Source: Enterovibrio coralii (GTDB lineage Bacteria > Pseudomonadota > Gammaproteobacteria > Enterobacterales > Vibrionaceae). From it: a stretch of 64,000 nt of DNA. Under the pieces are notes generated by a model. It searched no databases. It was not told where the DNA came from and worked only from the letters and a program-made list of their open reading frames with translations. Shown here one piece after another: positions 49,487 through 59,736 of the stretch (the first letter of the stretch is position 1; the number at the start of each line of letters is the position of its first letter). The translations under genes and the position numbers were made by a program. Location of the stretch: the NCBI RefSeq assembly GCF_001559595.1, contig NZ_LNTY01000022.1:36331-100330 (forward strand). The letters are read 5' to 3'.

Positions 49487-50122
49487 GTGAAAAGAACAAA
49501 AGGCTTCACCCTGATTGAAGTGCTGTTAGCACTGGCGATATTCGCCATGGTGGGGCTAGGCGTACAACAGGTTTTCAGCGGTGTGCTCAACAGTAATGAG
49601 CAGACCCAAGAGGCTGGCGATTCGCTAAAAACGCTTCAGCGTGCGCTGATCATCATGGACAGTGATTTTCGCCAGATGATGGCACGCCAATACCGCAATG
49701 GCGGTGAAGAAGCCGAAGAAAAATTGTTGGAGTTTGGCGATGACCTGTTGGACTCCGAATCACAAGGCATTCGCTTCGTGCGTGGCGGCTGGGTGAATCC
49801 ACAACAGCTTTTCCCGCGTGGTGAAGTAGTGAAGGTAGGGTATCGCATACAAGACGACACCCTAGAGCGCATTCGCTGGATGTACGCCGATGACAGCTCG
49901 GCGGTAGAGCCTGCTGTGATGCCAGTGATGGATGGCGTGAAAGACATCAGTTTTGAAGTGCTAGGCGAAGATTCTTGGACCAAGAATTGGGATGCGCCAA
50001 TGCAAATGCCAAAGGCTCTGCGCGTGAAGCTAGACACCGAACGGTATGGCGAGTTGACCCGCGTATACATTTTGCCTGAGCAGACATTAGAAAGTTCGGG
50101 TTCTTCGGGGATAACGCAATGA
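49487..50122 (+). CDS. gspJ: Type II secretion minor pseudopilin GspJ
   Basis: Minor pseudopilin of the tip complex, 211 residues from the GTG at 49487 (an ATG six codons upstream overlaps gspI). The leader is VKRTKG with cleavage before FTLIEVLLALAIFAMVGL. The middle contains the family segment QRALIIMDSDFRQMMARQYRN. Its stop overlaps the gspK start. Intact. Confidence 0.92.
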   Translation: MKRTKGFTLIEVLLALAIFAMVGLGVQQVFSGVLNSNEQTQEAGDSLKTLQRALIIMDSDFRQMMARQYRNGGEEAEEKLLEFGDDLLDSESQGIRFVRGGWVNPQQLFPRGEVVKVGYRIQDDTLERIRWMYADDSSAVEPAVMPVMDGVKDISFEVLGEDSWTKNWDAPMQMPKALRVKLDTERYGELTRVYILPEQTLESSGSSGITQ

Positions 50123-51081
50123 TGAGGCGATCTTCCCGTCGTAGGCAGCAAGGTGTGGCCTTGCTGATTGTGCTGCTTTTTATGGCACTTGCTACCACGG
50201 TTGCCGTGAGCATGGCGAATCGCATGTTCGTGAACTTTAACCGTGCGGAAAGCCAGTTTCGCTATCAACAAGCCTATTGGTATACCCAATCGGTGGAGTC
50301 GTTGGCGCGCTTTGGTCTTGAAGAGAGTTTCGACAGCGACGATACCGTGACGCTGAGCCAGCCTTGGGCGGTGCGTGATCAGGTCTATCCGCTTGATGGC
50401 GGGCAGGCGACGGGTAGCGTGTTTGATAAGCAGGCGTGCTTTAACGTTAACGGCTTGAGAGACATTCAGCCAACAGACAACGGCACTAATCCGTTTCTAG
50501 TGGTGGCATTGCAGCAACTGATTGAGTCGCAAGATATCGACAGTTTTGAAGCGGAAACGGCCGCCGCTGCGACCTGGGAATACATAGATACCAACACTGG
50601 CGTGCAATCGCCGCTGGGTGTGGAAGACAGTGAGTACGAGGCGAGAAGCATCCCCCATGTGACGCCAAATGGTTACATGGCAGACATCTCCGAGTGGCGC
50701 GCCGTTAACGGCGTAACCCGTGAGATGTTTGATAAGGTCAGCCCGCTCCTGTGTGCATTGCCAAACAGCAATTTGGCGGTGAACGTGAATACCTTAACGG
50801 AGGAAGAGGCACCGATATTAAGTGCGATCTTCCATCCGAATTTGTCGGTGGACGATGCCAAACGCCTGATCGCCGAGCGCGATCCGGTTGATGGCTGGAA
50901 AGATGTAGCAAGTTTTCTTGCGGAGCCTTTGCTCTCTGATATCAATCAGGAAGACAGAGAAAAGCTTCAAAGCTATCTGGATGTTCGCAGCCGATATTTT
51001 GAATTAGACACAGAAATAACCCTCGACAGCACCGCACTGAGGTTGCGTTCGCTGTTGAAAAGGGATGATGAAGCACGGTAA
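50119..51081 (+). CDS. gspK: Type II secretion minor pseudopilin GspK
   Basis: Large minor pseudopilin, 320 residues, believed to cap the pseudopilus. Basic leader MMRRSSRRRQQG is followed by VALLIVLLFMALATTVAVSM, which lacks the usual Glu5, as expected for GspK. The alpha-domain contains the helix-hairpin segment LSVDDAKRLIAERDPVDGW. The ATG overlaps the gspJ end (ATGATG). Intact. Confidence 0.93.
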   Translation: MMRRSSRRRQQGVALLIVLLFMALATTVAVSMANRMFVNFNRAESQFRYQQAYWYTQSVESLARFGLEESFDSDDTVTLSQPWAVRDQVYPLDGGQATGSVFDKQACFNVNGLRDIQPTDNGTNPFLVVALQQLIESQDIDSFEAETAAAATWEYIDTNTGVQSPLGVEDSEYEARSIPHVTPNGYMADISEWRAVNGVTREMFDKVSPLLCALPNSNLAVNVNTLTEEEAPILSAIFHPNLSVDDAKRLIAERDPVDGWKDVASFLAEPLLSDINQEDREKLQSYLDVRSRYFELDTEITLDSTALRLRSLLKRDDEAR

Positions 51082-51111
51082 GTGTAATCCGTCGCCGATT
51101 TGGAGGAATGA

Positions 51112-52314
51112 GTGAGCGAGATCCTGACAGTAAGGCTTAATAGTGACCCCAACGAGGTGATCCCTTGGTTGGTGTGGTCTGCAAGCCAGCAGGAAGTGAT
51201 CGCCTCGGGTGAGGCTGAAAGCCTGTTGCAGCTAACGGATTATGCAAAAGAGCGAGATGTCATTGCATTGGCAGACTCAGCGGCCATCACCATGACCAAG
51301 GTTGCCATTCCGTCAGGCAGTGAGCGTCAGTTGGATGCTGTACTGCCGTACCTGCTTGAAGATGATTTGGCGCAAGACGTGGATGCACTCCATGTCTCTA
51401 TGCTGGGTAAATCTGCTGAATCTGCCGACGTCGCTGTGATTGCACACAGTGTGATGAAACGGTGGATTGAAGAGTTGTCTGATGCGGGCATGGTGGTCAG
51501 AAAGCTGATCCCCGATGCTCTTTGCCTGCCGCTTCAAGAGGAAGGCATCTCAGCGGCAAAGCTGAATGACAGATGGTTGCTCCGCGTATCCGAGACTGAA
51601 GGTTGCGCCGTAGATGAAGGCTGGCTACCAATGTGGATGCGAAGCCTCAATGACCGTCAGGAAGATGAAACACCGTTGCCAGTGGTTAGCTATTCTGCGC
51701 TACCGGAAGATGCGGGCGACAATTGGCGCAGTGACCCGGCTGAAATGATCATGCTGTTGCTGGCGCAAGGTGCTGTTCAAAGTCGCTTTAACCTAATGGC
51801 GGGTCGCTACAAACCTCAGAATCAAATTCTTAAACACCTGCGTCCTTGGCGTGGTGCTGCTATTGCTGCGGGTTTGGTGCTTGCGGTGCTTGGCGGTGAG
51901 AAAGTGGTGAACATCTACCAGATGGAAGCACAAGCTGCACAACTTCGTGCCCAAAGTGAAGCGCGTGTGCGTGCCTTGTTGCCACAGAACCAGCGCATTC
52001 CAACAACCAGCTATATGCGAAGAATTGTGGAAAGCGAAGTGGGTCGCCTGTCTGGTGCGGGTGCACAAACGGGCGTGATGATTTGGATGTCGGAAATTGG
52101 TCCCTTGTTAGGCACAGTGCCGAGCATTGAGCTGGATTCATTGCGCTTTGACCAAGACCGCGGTGAGCTGCGCCTGAATGCGAGAGGCAAGGATTTCGGT
52201 GACTTTGAGAAGTTACGTGAAGCCTTTGCCGCAGAATTTTCTACCGAGCTTGGACAGCTGAGCCGCAACGATCAAAGCGTAACTGGCGCCTTTGTGCTGA
52301 AAAAGGAACAGTAA
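51112..52314 (+). CDS. gspL: Type II secretion protein GspL
   Basis: Inner-membrane protein linking the GspE ATPase to the platform. The 400-residue protein has an actin-like cytoplasmic domain (1-about 230), one transmembrane helix (AAIAAGLVLAVLGG, about 247-262) and a periplasmic ferredoxin-like domain. GTG start with GGAGGA upstream. It immediately precedes gspM. Intact. Confidence 0.93.
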   Translation: MSEILTVRLNSDPNEVIPWLVWSASQQEVIASGEAESLLQLTDYAKERDVIALADSAAITMTKVAIPSGSERQLDAVLPYLLEDDLAQDVDALHVSMLGKSAESADVAVIAHSVMKRWIEELSDAGMVVRKLIPDALCLPLQEEGISAAKLNDRWLLRVSETEGCAVDEGWLPMWMRSLNDRQEDETPLPVVSYSALPEDAGDNWRSDPAEMIMLLLAQGAVQSRFNLMAGRYKPQNQILKHLRPWRGAAIAAGLVLAVLGGEKVVNIYQMEAQAAQLRAQSEARVRALLPQNQRIPTTSYMRRIVESEVGRLSGAGAQTGVMIWMSEIGPLLGTVPSIELDSLRFDQDRGELRLNARGKDFGDFEKLREAFAAEFSTELGQLSRNDQSVTGAFVLKKEQ

Positions 52315-52800
52315 ATGAAAGCACTTATCGCCTATTGGCAAAACCTGTCTCGCCGTGAGCAACGATTGTTAGGCGTTGCGCTGGTGGCATTGGCACTGGC
52401 GGGTCTTTACTGGGGAATTATCAGTCCACTGCAAGAACGCGCAGATGCCGCCAAACAGCAACTGGCGAATGAACAAAGCTTGCTGACGTGGGTCGAGAGC
52501 AAAGGCGCAGAAATCGAAGCGTTGCGCGCGGCGACGGGCAACCGTGGTCAGGTCAGTGCATTGCCGCTCAACCAGTCTGTTACCTCCAGCGTTAAACGGT
52601 TCAATCTTGAAATTTTACGCCTACAACCGCAACGAGAAGAGTTGCAGGTGTGGCTAAAGCCAATGCCTTTTAACACCTTGATTCGCTGGCTGGACTTCCT
52701 GTCGAAAACCCACGGTGTGGAAGTGAAGTTCATCGACTTGGGTAAGACAGATACCCAAGGCATGGTCGAAGTAAAACGTCTGCAACTGGGAAGAGGGTAG
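52315..52800 (+). CDS. gspM: Type II secretion protein GspM
   Basis: Bitopic inner-membrane protein of 161 residues that pairs with GspL. A cytoplasmic stub (YWQNLSRREQRLLG) leads to a transmembrane helix (VALVALALAGLYWGII, about 19-36) and a periplasmic domain with the conserved FNLEILRLQP. The ATG follows the gspL stop with no gap. Confidence 0.92.
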   Translation: MKALIAYWQNLSRREQRLLGVALVALALAGLYWGIISPLQERADAAKQQLANEQSLLTWVESKGAEIEALRAATGNRGQVSALPLNQSVTSSVKRFNLEILRLQPQREELQVWLKPMPFNTLIRWLDFLSKTHGVEVKFIDLGKTDTQGMVEVKRLQLGRG

Positions 52801-52801
52801 G

Positions 52802-53548
52802 ATGAAACGCACGATAATCATGAGCCTCCTCTTCGTGTTGGTGCTGTTGGTCAGTGCCATTGTCCACATTCCGGCAAGTTTTGTGGTGCGCTACATGCCG
52901 CCCGTTCAGGGCCTGCAACTGGGCGCGGTGAGCGGCACGCTGTGGAATGGCACTGCGGCGAATTTGAATTGGCAAGGTCAGCCATTGGGTAAACTGAATT
53001 GGCAATTTAACCTGATGCCACTTTTGACAGGGAAGGCAGACGTTGCGATCCGCTTGTCCGGTGTGCCGGGTCTGTCAGCGCGTGGCAACGTAGGCTACGG
53101 CCTTTCCGGTGCCTATGCCAATAACCTCTTGTTCTCGACCTCTGCCAATGTGGTGCAGTCATTCATCCCATATCCAATGCCCGTCAGCCTAGCGGGGCAG
53201 TTTGACCTTACCTTGCGAGATTACCTGTTTACTAAACCGTTTTGTGATGTGCTTGAAGGCAATGTGGCATGGTCGCAAGGCAGTGTGACCTCTGAACTGG
53301 GTACGGTTGACCCAGGCCTTGTGGTGGCAGACCTGACGTGTGATGACGGGCGTCTGTCTCTCAATGGTGGCAGCAAGTCTGATGCATTAGAAACGGAATT
53401 TAGTCTGTTATTGTCGCCTGATCAGCGATATAACATGAATGGCTGGTTTGTGCCTGGCGACGCGTTACCTCAATCCATGCGAGGTGCGCTCAGCTTTGTG
53501 GGTCAACCAGACGAAGAAGGTCGCTATCGATTGAGCTTTAGCGGTTAG
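52802..53548 (+). CDS. gspN: Type II secretion protein GspN
   Basis: Last gene of the cluster. A 248-residue protein with an N-terminal membrane anchor (about 5-24) and a periplasmic beta-rich domain; the segment LQLGAVSGTLWNGTAANLNW is typical of GspN. Its role is not well defined and it is dispensable in some species. It starts one base after the gspM stop. Neither gspO nor gspAB is in the window. Confidence 0.88.
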   Translation: MKRTIIMSLLFVLVLLVSAIVHIPASFVVRYMPPVQGLQLGAVSGTLWNGTAANLNWQGQPLGKLNWQFNLMPLLTGKADVAIRLSGVPGLSARGNVGYGLSGAYANNLLFSTSANVVQSFIPYPMPVSLAGQFDLTLRDYLFTKPFCDVLEGNVAWSQGSVTSELGTVDPGLVVADLTCDDGRLSLNGGSKSDALETEFSLLLSPDQRYNMNGWFVPGDALPQSMRGALSFVGQPDEEGRYRLSFSG

Positions 53549-53571
53549 CCTGATAGCGGGAGAGGATCATC

Positions 53572-54123
53572 ATGAAAAAGCTTATCGCCCCTGAGATATT
53601 ATCAAAGGAAGTCGTAGCGAAGTCGCGCCTGTTTCAAATTGAGTCGTTGGATCTGAAATTCAGCAACGGCGAAGAGCGCACTTACGAGCGCATGAAGCCG
53701 AGTGGTCGCAGTGCCGTCATGATTGTGCCTGTCACAGAATCGGGCGATCTGTTGCTGGTACGAGAATATGCTGCCGGGACAGAGCGATATGAGCTAGGCT
53801 TTCCAAAGGGATTGGTTGATCTGGGTGAAACCGCACTGGAAGCGGCTAATCGAGAACTAAAAGAAGAAATTGGATTTGGTGCCAATCAACTGACTCCATT
53901 GAAAGAAGTGGTGCTCGCACCGTCTTACTTTTCAAGCAAAATGACCCTGTTTGTGGCGCAGGACCTGTATCCAGAGAAGCTCGAGGGCGATGAACCTGAG
54001 CCGTTGGAATTGGTTCGCTGGCCCGTCGCACAGGCAGAAGAATTAATAACTCATGTCGATTTTGGGGAAGCCCGCAGTATTACTGCATTGATGTTAGCCT
54101 TGAAATATCTCGAGGCGCGTTAG
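53572..54123 (+). CDS. nudE: ADP compounds hydrolase NudE
   Basis: Nudix hydrolase (183 residues) that cleaves ADP-ribose, NADH and Ap3A. The Nudix box reads GLVDLGETALEAANRELKEE followed by IGF, with catalytic glutamates in RELKEE. GGGAGAGGA precedes the ATG. Its place after gspN and before cysQ is conserved in vibrios. Confidence 0.93.
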   Translation: MKKLIAPEILSKEVVAKSRLFQIESLDLKFSNGEERTYERMKPSGRSAVMIVPVTESGDLLLVREYAAGTERYELGFPKGLVDLGETALEAANRELKEEIGFGANQLTPLKEVVLAPSYFSSKMTLFVAQDLYPEKLEGDEPEPLELVRWPVAQAEELITHVDFGEARSITALMLALKYLEAR

Positions 54124-54198
54124 CTGTTTTTTGCACGTCGAGTGACGATAACTCGGATTCGCCAAGTCGTAGAGTGAGAGCCCAATGAGGAGTGCTAC

Positions 54199-55014
54199 AT
54201 GGAGCTGTCACAGCTACTTCAACCCGTGATAGAAATTGCCCGTGCGTCCGGACAAGTGATCTTGGACATTTACCAGCGCGGTGATTTTGAGAAGAAAGTA
54301 AAAAGCGATGATACGCCAGTGACCAGTGCCGACATGGCAGCACACAAGCTGGTGACTGAGCGTCTTTCTGCGCTGACGCCAGACATTCCTGTGTTGTCAG
54401 AAGAAGACGCCAGCATCCCGTTCAAAGACCGCGAAGGTTGGGAGCGTTACTGGCTGGTGGATCCGCTTGATGGCACGCAAGAGTTCATCGCGGGCAGCGG
54501 CGACTTCGCGACCATCATTGCGCTGGTGGAAAACAACCAACCTGTGATGGGTGTGGTGTATGGCCCAGTGTCTGGCGTGTCGTATTACGCTGCGAAAGGT
54601 CACGGTGCTTGGAAAATCATGCCTGATGGTGAAAAGCATCGCCTTTCTATTCTTAAGCATGAAGATGAGCTGGCATCCTTGTCGATAGCGATCAGTCGCC
54701 GTCAGGATATTAAAGCCATTACCGATCGCTTAGAGCCAAGCCGCAATTACGATTTGGTGCCCTTGGGCTCTGCCGCGCTAAAGTCTTGTCTGGTGGCCGA
54801 AGGTGCCGTGGATTGTTACCTGCGCTTAGGACCAACGGGCGAGTGGGACACTGCCGCGACGCAATGCATTGTGGAAGAAGCCGGTGGCCGTATCTTGGAT
54901 ATGACCTTGTCTCCGCTGTCTTACAACGAGCGTGACTCACTGGAAAACCCGAACTTCATCGTGTTGGGTGATACAGAACTGCCTTGGCGTCAAATCGTTC
55001 GCCTCGAAGGCTAA
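54199..55014 (+). CDS. cysQ: 3'(2'),5'-bisphosphate nucleotidase CysQ
   Basis: Inositol-monophosphatase-family enzyme that removes phosphate from PAP, a by-product of sulfate assimilation. The 271-residue protein carries metal-binding motifs VLSEED, DPLDGTQEFI and, near the C terminus, GEWDTAATQCIV. GAGGAG lies 9 bases upstream of the ATG. Intact. Confidence 0.93.
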   Translation: MELSQLLQPVIEIARASGQVILDIYQRGDFEKKVKSDDTPVTSADMAAHKLVTERLSALTPDIPVLSEEDASIPFKDREGWERYWLVDPLDGTQEFIAGSGDFATIIALVENNQPVMGVVYGPVSGVSYYAAKGHGAWKIMPDGEKHRLSILKHEDELASLSIAISRRQDIKAITDRLEPSRNYDLVPLGSAALKSCLVAEGAVDCYLRLGPTGEWDTAATQCIVEEAGGRILDMTLSPLSYNERDSLENPNFIVLGDTELPWRQIVRLEG

Positions 55015-55042
55015 CGCATCGCGATAAAGACAAGCCAAAGAC

Positions 55043-55075
55043 CAAAAAAAACGGAGCGAACGCTCCGTTTTTTAT
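55043..55075. terminator. Bidirectional terminator between cysQ and sthA
   Basis: ACGGAGCG-AA-CGCTCCGT (55051-55068) between an eight-A run and six T. Confidence 0.9.
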
Positions 55076-55088
55076 GTTTTCCTTTCAA

Positions 55089-56503
55089 TCAGAACAGCCG
55101 ATTCAAGCCATTCAATGCGGCCACGCGATAGGCCTCTGCCATGGTCGGGTAGTTGAACGTGGTGTTGATGAAGTAATCCAGCGTATTACCTTCACCTTTT
55201 TGTTCAAAAATCGCTTGCCCGATGTGGATGATTTCCGCCGCACGCTCGCCGAAACAGTGAATGCCCAAGATTTCTTTGGTTTCACGGTGGAACAAGATTT
55301 TCAAACTGCCCACATCCATTCCCGCGATCTGTGCGCGAGCCAAGTGCTTGAATTGGGCGCGACCCACTTCATACGGCACTTTGTCTGCTGTCAGCTCTTG
55401 CTCGGTTTTGCCCACAGAGCTGATCTCTGGGATGGTGTAAATGCCTGTTGGGATATGGTCAATCAAGCGGCCCTTCGCCTGACCTTCGCAGATAGCTTGC
55501 GCCACGATGCGGCCTTGGTCATAGGCGGCACTGGCAAGGCTTGGGTAACCGATAACATCGCCTACCGCATAGATGTGCTCCACTTCGGTGCCGTAATTGT
55601 CGTTCACTTTTAGCTGGCCACGAGAGTCTGCTTTCAGTCCTACAGCCTTCAGGTTCAAGGAGTCCGTATTACCCGTTCTGCCGTTAGCGAACAGCAGACA
55701 GTCTGCCTTCATCTTCTTGCCCGATTGCAGATGCAAGATCACGCCATCTTTGGTGCCTTCAATTTTCTCGTAAGTTTCGTCGTTACGGATCAGTACGCCG
55801 CTGTTCCAGAAGTGGTAGGAAAGGGAGTCTGACATTTCATTATCGAGGAAAGACAACAGACGGTCACGGGTATTGATAAGATCTACCTTGATGCCGAGCC
55901 CGCGGAAAATCGACGCATATTCGCTGCCGATAACACCTGCTCCATAGATGATGACGTGGCGAGGTCGTGTTGCAGCGACAGGATAGAATCACTGTCGTAA
56001 ACGCGTGGGTGTTTGAAATCGACATCTTTCGGGCGGTAAGGACGAGAGCCGGTGGCAATCACAAACTTGTCTGCCGTGTACTTGTCGACAGTACCGTCTT
56101 CCGCTTGCACTTCAATTTCATGTGTGCCGCTAAAACGCGCACTGCCGTGCAAAATGGTACAGAGGTTTCTGTCGTAAAAACCTTGGCGCATACGGGTTTG
56201 TTTGCCAATCACTGACTGGGCATGGCCTAGAATGGCAGAGAAGGTACTGTGAACTTGGCGGTTGTCGCCAGTATAAATCGGGCTTCGGTTAAACTCGATA
56301 ATACGGCTGACAGTATGACGCAGTGCTTTAGAAGGAATGGTACCCCAGTGGGTACAGCCACCGCCGACGGTGCTTTCCTTTTCAATCACGGCGACCCGTA
56401 ATCCTGCCTTGGTCAGACCCATGGCTGCACCTTCGCCGCCTGGGCCACTGCCGATAACAATGGCATCAAAATGGTTGATGGATTTCTGGGTCGCTTTGCT
56501 CAT
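55089..56503 (-). CDS. sthA: Soluble pyridine nucleotide transhydrogenase (one-base frameshift)
   Basis: FAD-dependent enzyme that transfers hydride between NADPH and NAD. Start at 56503 ([20 protein letters not shown]), since the longer frame adds an unrelated N terminus. The FAD motif [13 protein letters not shown] and the active-site region [18 protein letters not shown] (one Cys instead of a disulfide pair) are typical. One base is missing near 55963; with it restored, the NAD-binding [13 protein letters not shown] follows and the length is 471. Confidence 0.94.
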
Positions 56504-56764
56504 ATCCGTATGACCTTTTGTTTTCATTATGTTAAGGGTAACGACATGATTGTAACGTTTGATAGGTGTTTCGAGAATCAAATCACTACTATTCAGCGTA
56601 GATGATCACGTAACTTTGGCGAAAAAGCAGACGTTCGCTTCATGATCATGGTGAGTTGCTAGTGATCTAACACAGGATTACTGAAACTCATCCGATCAGG
56701 AACTGAACTCACCGAAAAAACCGAGTATAGTTTGCTGTTAGATTTCATGAGGTAAACACTGGCG

Positions 56765-57409
56765 ATGGGAATAAGAGCACAACAGAAAGAAAAAACCCGG
56801 CGAACGCTAATTGACGCGGCTTTTAGCCAGCTTAGTGCCGACCGCAGCTTTTCCAGTCTCAGCTTACGCGAAGTGGCAAGGGAGGCCGGTATTGCACCGA
56901 CGTCTTTCTACCGTCACTTTAAGGATATGGATGAACTTGGCCTGACCATGGTAGACGAAGGGGGGCTGTTGTTGCGTCAATTGATGCGTCAGGCTCGTCA
57001 ACGTATTGCCACTGAAGGCAGCGTAGTCAGAACGTCTGTGGAAACGTTCATGGAATTTATCGAGAGCAGCCCAAACGTACTGAGGCTGCTTTTGCGTGAA
57101 CGCTCTGGTACATCAGCCGCGTTTCGTGCCGCTGTCGCACGTGAAATACAACATTTTGTCGCTGAACTGACAGAATATTTCGAAGCGACAGCAAGTCTGA
57201 CTCGTGAAGAAGCCTATAATCAGGCAGAGGCGTGTGTCACTTTGGTTTTCAGCTCTGGTGCGGAAGCCTTAGATCTCGACAAGCGCGCACGTGCAGAACT
57301 TGCAGAGCGTCTGGTGATCCAATTGCGCATGATATCGAAAGGCGCGTATTGGTACCGAAAAGAGCGTGAACGTAATGCACTCAAGGATAAGTTGTCTTCA
57401 GGCAGGTAA
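56765..57409 (+). CDS. fabR: HTH-type transcriptional repressor FabR
   Basis: TetR-family repressor of unsaturated fatty acid synthesis genes, 214 residues. The N-terminal helix-turn-helix [20 protein letters not shown] is nearly identical to E. coli FabR, and the family segment [17 protein letters not shown] is conserved. Divergent from sthA, as in E. coli; TATAGT at 56725-56730 may be its -10. It overlaps no gene and is 5 bases before yijD. Confidence 0.95.
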   Translation: MGIRAQQKEKTRRTLIDAAFSQLSADRSFSSLSLREVAREAGIAPTSFYRHFKDMDELGLTMVDEGGLLLRQLMRQARQRIATEGSVVRTSVETFMEFIESSPNVLRLLLRERSGTSAAFRAAVAREIQHFVAELTEYFEATASLTREEAYNQAEACVTLVFSSGAEALDLDKRARAELAERLVIQLRMISKGAYWYRKERERNALKDKLSSGR

Positions 57410-57414
57410 TAAAC

Positions 57415-57792
57415 ATGGAACAAAATCTACAATCAGAACGTAAATTTCTTCTCCTCGCTGTCGTCGCGGGTTTGTGCGGCAGTGCCACACTGTCCACCCT
57501 GTTCGCCGATAGCGTGGCATTCTCTATTTTCCCGATTATCGCGTTTGTGCTGGCGGTTTACTGCTTCTACCAACAACATGTGACTCAACCTCTAACAGAA
57601 GGCACGCCGATGATTGCGTTCGCCTGCTTCTTGGTTGGCGCATTCGGCTACTCAGCGTTTGTACGCATGCAACTGCCTGAACTGGGCGGTAACTTCTTCT
57701 CCATCATCGTCACCATGGCTCTGGGCCTTTGGGTATTGCACAAGATGGGCTGGCTGACCGTCACTAAGAAGAAAGAAGCGATTGAAGAGTAA
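57415..57792 (+). CDS. yijD: YijD family membrane protein (DUF1422)
   Basis: A 125-residue protein with four hydrophobic segments (about 13-33, 36-52, 62-82 and 88-108) matching DUF1422/YijD. Function is unknown, but it is always downstream of fabR in enterobacteria and vibrios, here 5 bases away, so it is cotranscribed. Confidence 0.9.
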   Translation: MEQNLQSERKFLLLAVVAGLCGSATLSTLFADSVAFSIFPIIAFVLAVYCFYQQHVTQPLTEGTPMIAFACFLVGAFGYSAFVRMQLPELGGNFFSIIVTMALGLWVLHKMGWLTVTKKKEAIEE

Positions 57793-57807
57793 TTCGACGC
57801 GAAGACA

Positions 57808-57838
57808 AAAAAAGGAGCCTTTCGGCTCCTTTTTTTAT
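57808..57838. terminator. Bidirectional terminator between yijD and trmA
   Basis: GGAGCC-TTTC-GGCTCC (57814-57829) with seven A before and eight T after. Confidence 0.9.
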
Positions 57839-57840
57839 GC

Positions 57841-58947
57841 TTATTTGCGTTCCAGTAGAACGCCAGCTTCCATATGGTGCGTATATGGGAACTGATCAAA
57901 CAGTGCGAAACGCGAAATACGGTGCGTTTCAGACAGGATATCCAGGTTGTCTTTGAGCGTGTCTGGGTTACACGAAATGTACAGGATGCGATCGTATGCC
58001 TGCACCATGCGACATGTCCCTTCGTCCATGCCTGAACGTGGTGGGTCAACAAAGATGGTGTTGCAGTTGTAGCTCTTCAGATCCACGCCTGCTTGCTGCA
58101 GACGGCGGAATTCACGCTTACCTTCCATCGCTTCGGTGAACTCTTCCGCAGACATACGGATGATTTGCACGTTGTCGATCTTGTTCGCGGCAATGTTCCA
58201 CTGCGCAGAATCAACCGAAGGCTTAGCCAGCTCTGTCGCCAGTACGCGCTCGAAGTTGTCAGCCAGAGCCAATGAGAAGTTACCGTTACCACAGTAAAGC
58301 TCTAGCAGATCGCCGGTGCTGTCTTGGGTACAGTCTACCGCCCACTCCAACATTTTCTCTGCCACTTTACCGTTAGGCTGGGTAAAGCTGTTTTCAACTT
58401 GTTGGTAGGTCAGGGTGCGGTCATTAACCGTCAGCTTCTCAACCACGAAGTCGCGGTCGATAATGATTTTTTGCTTACGTGCACGGCCGATCAGGTTCAG
58501 GTTAAAACCTTCATCGTTCAGGCGTTGCTTCAGTTGACGCGCGTTGGCTTCCCATTCTGCATCCAATTGGCGGTGGTAAAGCATCGATACCAATACTTCA
58601 CCGCTCAACGTAGACAGGAAATCCACTTGGAACAGTTTGCGACGCAGGCTTTCAATTGGCTTGATGGCATCAACCAGCAGTGGCATCAGATCATTGATGA
58701 TGCGGCTCGCTTGTGGGAATTGGTCCACGCGATACTTCTGCTTAGTTTCCTGATTGAACATGATGTAATAGAGATCATCACCCTCATGCCAGACACGAAA
58801 CTCCGCGCGCATACGGTAGTGCTTGTCTGGGGACGGAAACACTTCCAACTCAGGAGCGTTGAACTCGGTGAACGCGGATTGCATGCGTGCAATTTTTTCG
58901 TCCAGTTGCGCCTGATATTGGGTGGTGTCAATCAGGGTATTGCTCAT
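57841..58947 (-). CDS. trmA: tRNA (uracil-5-)-methyltransferase TrmA
   Basis: Makes ribothymidine at U54 of tRNA. The 368-residue protein has the SAM motif [16 protein letters not shown], the [10 protein letters not shown] catalytic segment and nucleophile Cys in [11 protein letters not shown]. Length and order match E. coli TrmA (366), which also sits by fabR-yijD. Intact. Confidence 0.96.
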   Translation of the reverse strand: MSNTLIDTTQYQAQLDEKIARMQSAFTEFNAPELEVFPSPDKHYRMRAEFRVWHEGDDLYYIMFNQETKQKYRVDQFPQASRIINDLMPLLVDAIKPIESLRRKLFQVDFLSTLSGEVLVSMLYHRQLDAEWEANARQLKQRLNDEGFNLNLIGRARKQKIIIDRDFVVEKLTVNDRTLTYQQVENSFTQPNGKVAEKMLEWAVDCTQDSTGDLLELYCGNGNFSLALADNFERVLATELAKPSVDSAQWNIAANKIDNVQIIRMSAEEFTEAMEGKREFRRLQQAGVDLKSYNCNTIFVDPPRSGMDEGTCRMVQAYDRILYISCNPDTLKDNLDILSETHRISRFALFDQFPYTHHMEAGVLLERK

Positions 58948-59105
58948 ATTACCTAACCTGCATAACTAAAAATGAGCGCAAATTGTAAGTAGCCAAACCG
59001 TATTGTCCAGCCTTTTCGCTGACTTTTTCACCAGTCGTATGTTCTGGCGGCGGAAATGGAAGGCTTAGTATAAGATTGGCACAAATTGTTCTGGCAGGAT
59101 TGATC

Positions 59106-59633
59106 ATGAGCTTTCGAAAACCGAAAAACCGCAAGGAAATTTGTTACCCGTTTATCTATGAATCAGCACTGACGTGTGATTATGAAGTTCACACCGATGA
59201 GCTGTGTAGCCTTCTGGGTATGGTGCTGGCACAAATGCCAGAAGGGTTTGATGATGTTGTGGCGGATCTGGAAACGCTGCACCCGAAAATCTACCACTTA
59301 AATGGTTCGGTACGCGGCAAGAACGGCATTTTCGAGGAAGACTTGGAATGGCTGCATGAACGTTACGATCACTACAACAAATTGAGTGCAGGTCGCGTGA
59401 CACGTTTTGTATTACCACGTGGCCCCGTTGCGGTCATGGCTCTGCATCAGTGTCGCACCGGCTCGAAGAAAACAGTGCGACTGCTTCACCGCCTTGATGA
59501 GTCTGGTGTGAAGTTTGAAGAGACGCTGCCACGCTTTGCCAACCTACTGGCGAACTTCTTCTTTGTGCTGACCGTGTACATAAAAATGAAGCTTGATGTC
59601 GAGGAAATTGACTACATCAGTATTAATTACTGA
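59106..59633 (+). CDS. PduO-like cobalamin adenosyltransferase homologue
   Basis: A 175-residue all-helical protein. Its second half (ALHQCRTGSKKTVRLLHRL ... LPRFANLLANFFFVLTVYIKMKL) follows the PduO-type ATP:cob(I)alamin adenosyltransferase pattern, where HxxRTxxRRxER binds ATP; here the arginines are partly replaced (RTGSKKTVRLLHR). It lies next to the cobalamin riboswitch and btuB, supporting a B12 role, but activity is uncertain. The ATG at 59106 has AGGATT upstream; a start ten codons earlier is rejected. Confidence 0.68.
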   Translation: MSFRKPKNRKEICYPFIYESALTCDYEVHTDELCSLLGMVLAQMPEGFDDVVADLETLHPKIYHLNGSVRGKNGIFEEDLEWLHERYDHYNKLSAGRVTRFVLPRGPVAVMALHQCRTGSKKTVRLLHRLDESGVKFEETLPRFANLLANFFFVLTVYIKMKLDVEEIDYISINY

Positions 59634-59654
59634 GTTTATGTTTCTGATTACATT

Positions 59655-59672
59655 TAATTACCTGGGTAATTA
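59655..59672. promoter_or_regulatory. 18-base perfect palindrome downstream of the PduO-like gene
   Basis: TAATTACC-TG-GGTAATTA, a perfect inverted repeat in the leader region ahead of btuB. It may be an operator, but no regulator is assigned. Confidence 0.4.
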
Positions 59673-59702
59673 GATCTGCTTCTCATTATCTAAGTATCAA
59701 TG

Positions 59703-59736
59703 GCGCGCTGACTTCTCTATAATCAGCGCGCTTTTT
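59703..59736 (+). terminator. Terminator of the PduO-like gene with embedded TATAAT
   Basis: GCGCGCTGA (59703-59711) and TCAGCGCGC (59723-59731) form a stem followed by five T. The loop contains TATAAT (59718-59723), which could act as the -10 of the riboswitch transcript. Confidence 0.7.

Noticed and set aside
42374..53548. Type II secretion cluster as a decaying pseudogene locus
   Set aside because: Five of twelve genes are shifted, but only by single-base losses; there are no stop mutations, larger deletions or relaxed motifs, and essential genes elsewhere show the same errors.
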